DNA from: Syntrophaceae bacterium
Lineage (GTDB): Bacteria > Desulfobacterota > Syntrophia > Syntrophales > UBA2185
Direction of reading: 5' to 3'
DNA length: 5,723 nucleotides
Assembly (NCBI GenBank): GCA_017885225.1
Contig: JAFNGM010000009.1
Location: 193-5,915, forward strand
Numbering within the stretch: position 1 is the stretch's first letter; every line of letters begins with the position of its first letter. The notes beneath the pieces are model-generated. The model was not told where the DNA came from. It was given only the letters and a program-made list of their open reading frames with translations, and did not search any database. The translations under genes and the position numbers were made by a program. This document shows, piece by piece, positions 5,600 to 5,723 of this stretch.

Positions 5600-5723
5600 C
5601 GGAAATGAAGCTCTCCATCATTATTCCCTGTTACAATGAAAAGGATACGATCCGGGAAATCGTGCAGGCCGTGCGCGCAGCGCCCGTGGCCGAAAAGGAG
5701 ATTATCATCGTCGACGACTGTTC
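5596..5723 (+). CDS. Family-2 glycosyltransferase, N-terminal fragment
   Basis: The 42 complete codons visible begin MTEMKLSIIIPCYNE, the typical first beta strand and PCYNE motif of GT2 enzymes with a GT-A fold. They continue through helix DTIREIVQAVRAAP to IIIVDDCS, whose aspartates belong to the nucleotide-sugar binding strand. The wording is closest to the dolichol-phosphate-mannose-synthase/GtrB-like group that loads a sugar onto polyprenyl phosphate, which would supply donor to the GT-C-like protein just upstream; this is inferred because the rest lies beyond the window. ATG 5596 overlaps the previous stop (ATGA), pointing to coupled translation. ATG 5605, giving MKLSIIIP, is an equally possible start. 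AAGGTGA (5589-5595) is close to the first and somewhat far from the second. Confidence 0.88.
   Translation, partial: MTEMKLSIIIPCYNEKDTIREIVQAVRAAPVAEKEIIIVDDC

Overview
The window looks like chromosomal DNA of a Gram-negative anaerobe, most likely a Desulfobacterota (Syntrophia- or Geobacter-like) or Nitrospirota relative. This is inferred from three things: an outer-membrane beta-barrel protein ending in Phe, a long-form HflX GTPase with an N-terminal extension of about 180 residues, and dispersed inverted-repeat elements common in such genomes. No rRNA, tRNA, CRISPR array or insertion sequence is visible. All recognised genes lie on the + strand.

Region 1 (1-1120): the 3' part of a porin-like outer-membrane protein, cut by the window edge. 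A strong intrinsic terminator follows, then a cluster of GC-rich palindromes (REP-like) and an AT-rich promoter-like stretch. Region 2 (1121-1438): a short AT-rich gene for a HicB-type antitoxin-like protein with no HicA toxin beside it. Region 3 (1466-3362): a small FmdB-type zinc-ribbon gene directly followed by hflX. The intergenic gap is one base if hflX starts at the GTG at 1692, which suggests coupled translation. Region 4 (3363-3632): a gene-free stretch holding an 80-bp element with perfect 12-bp inverted ends. Region 5 (3633-5723): three overlapping genes that form an operon. They encode a membrane-anchored 154-aa protein, a polytopic GT-C-like membrane protein of about 500 aa starting at TTG, and the first 42 codons of a family-2 glycosyltransferase. 

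Functionally, regions 1 to 4 are mostly housekeeping and stress genes plus an orphan antitoxin. Region 5 looks like the start of a surface-glycan or glycolipid assembly cluster: a GT2 enzyme that typically makes or uses a polyprenyl-linked sugar donor, a GT-C-like membrane protein that may use such a donor, and a small membrane-anchored partner. I found no convincing new multi-gene system. The points most worth following are the metalloprotease-like motif in the HflX extension, the orphan cysteine-rich HicB, the two intergenic repeat elements, and the uncharacterised 154-aa/GT-C pair.
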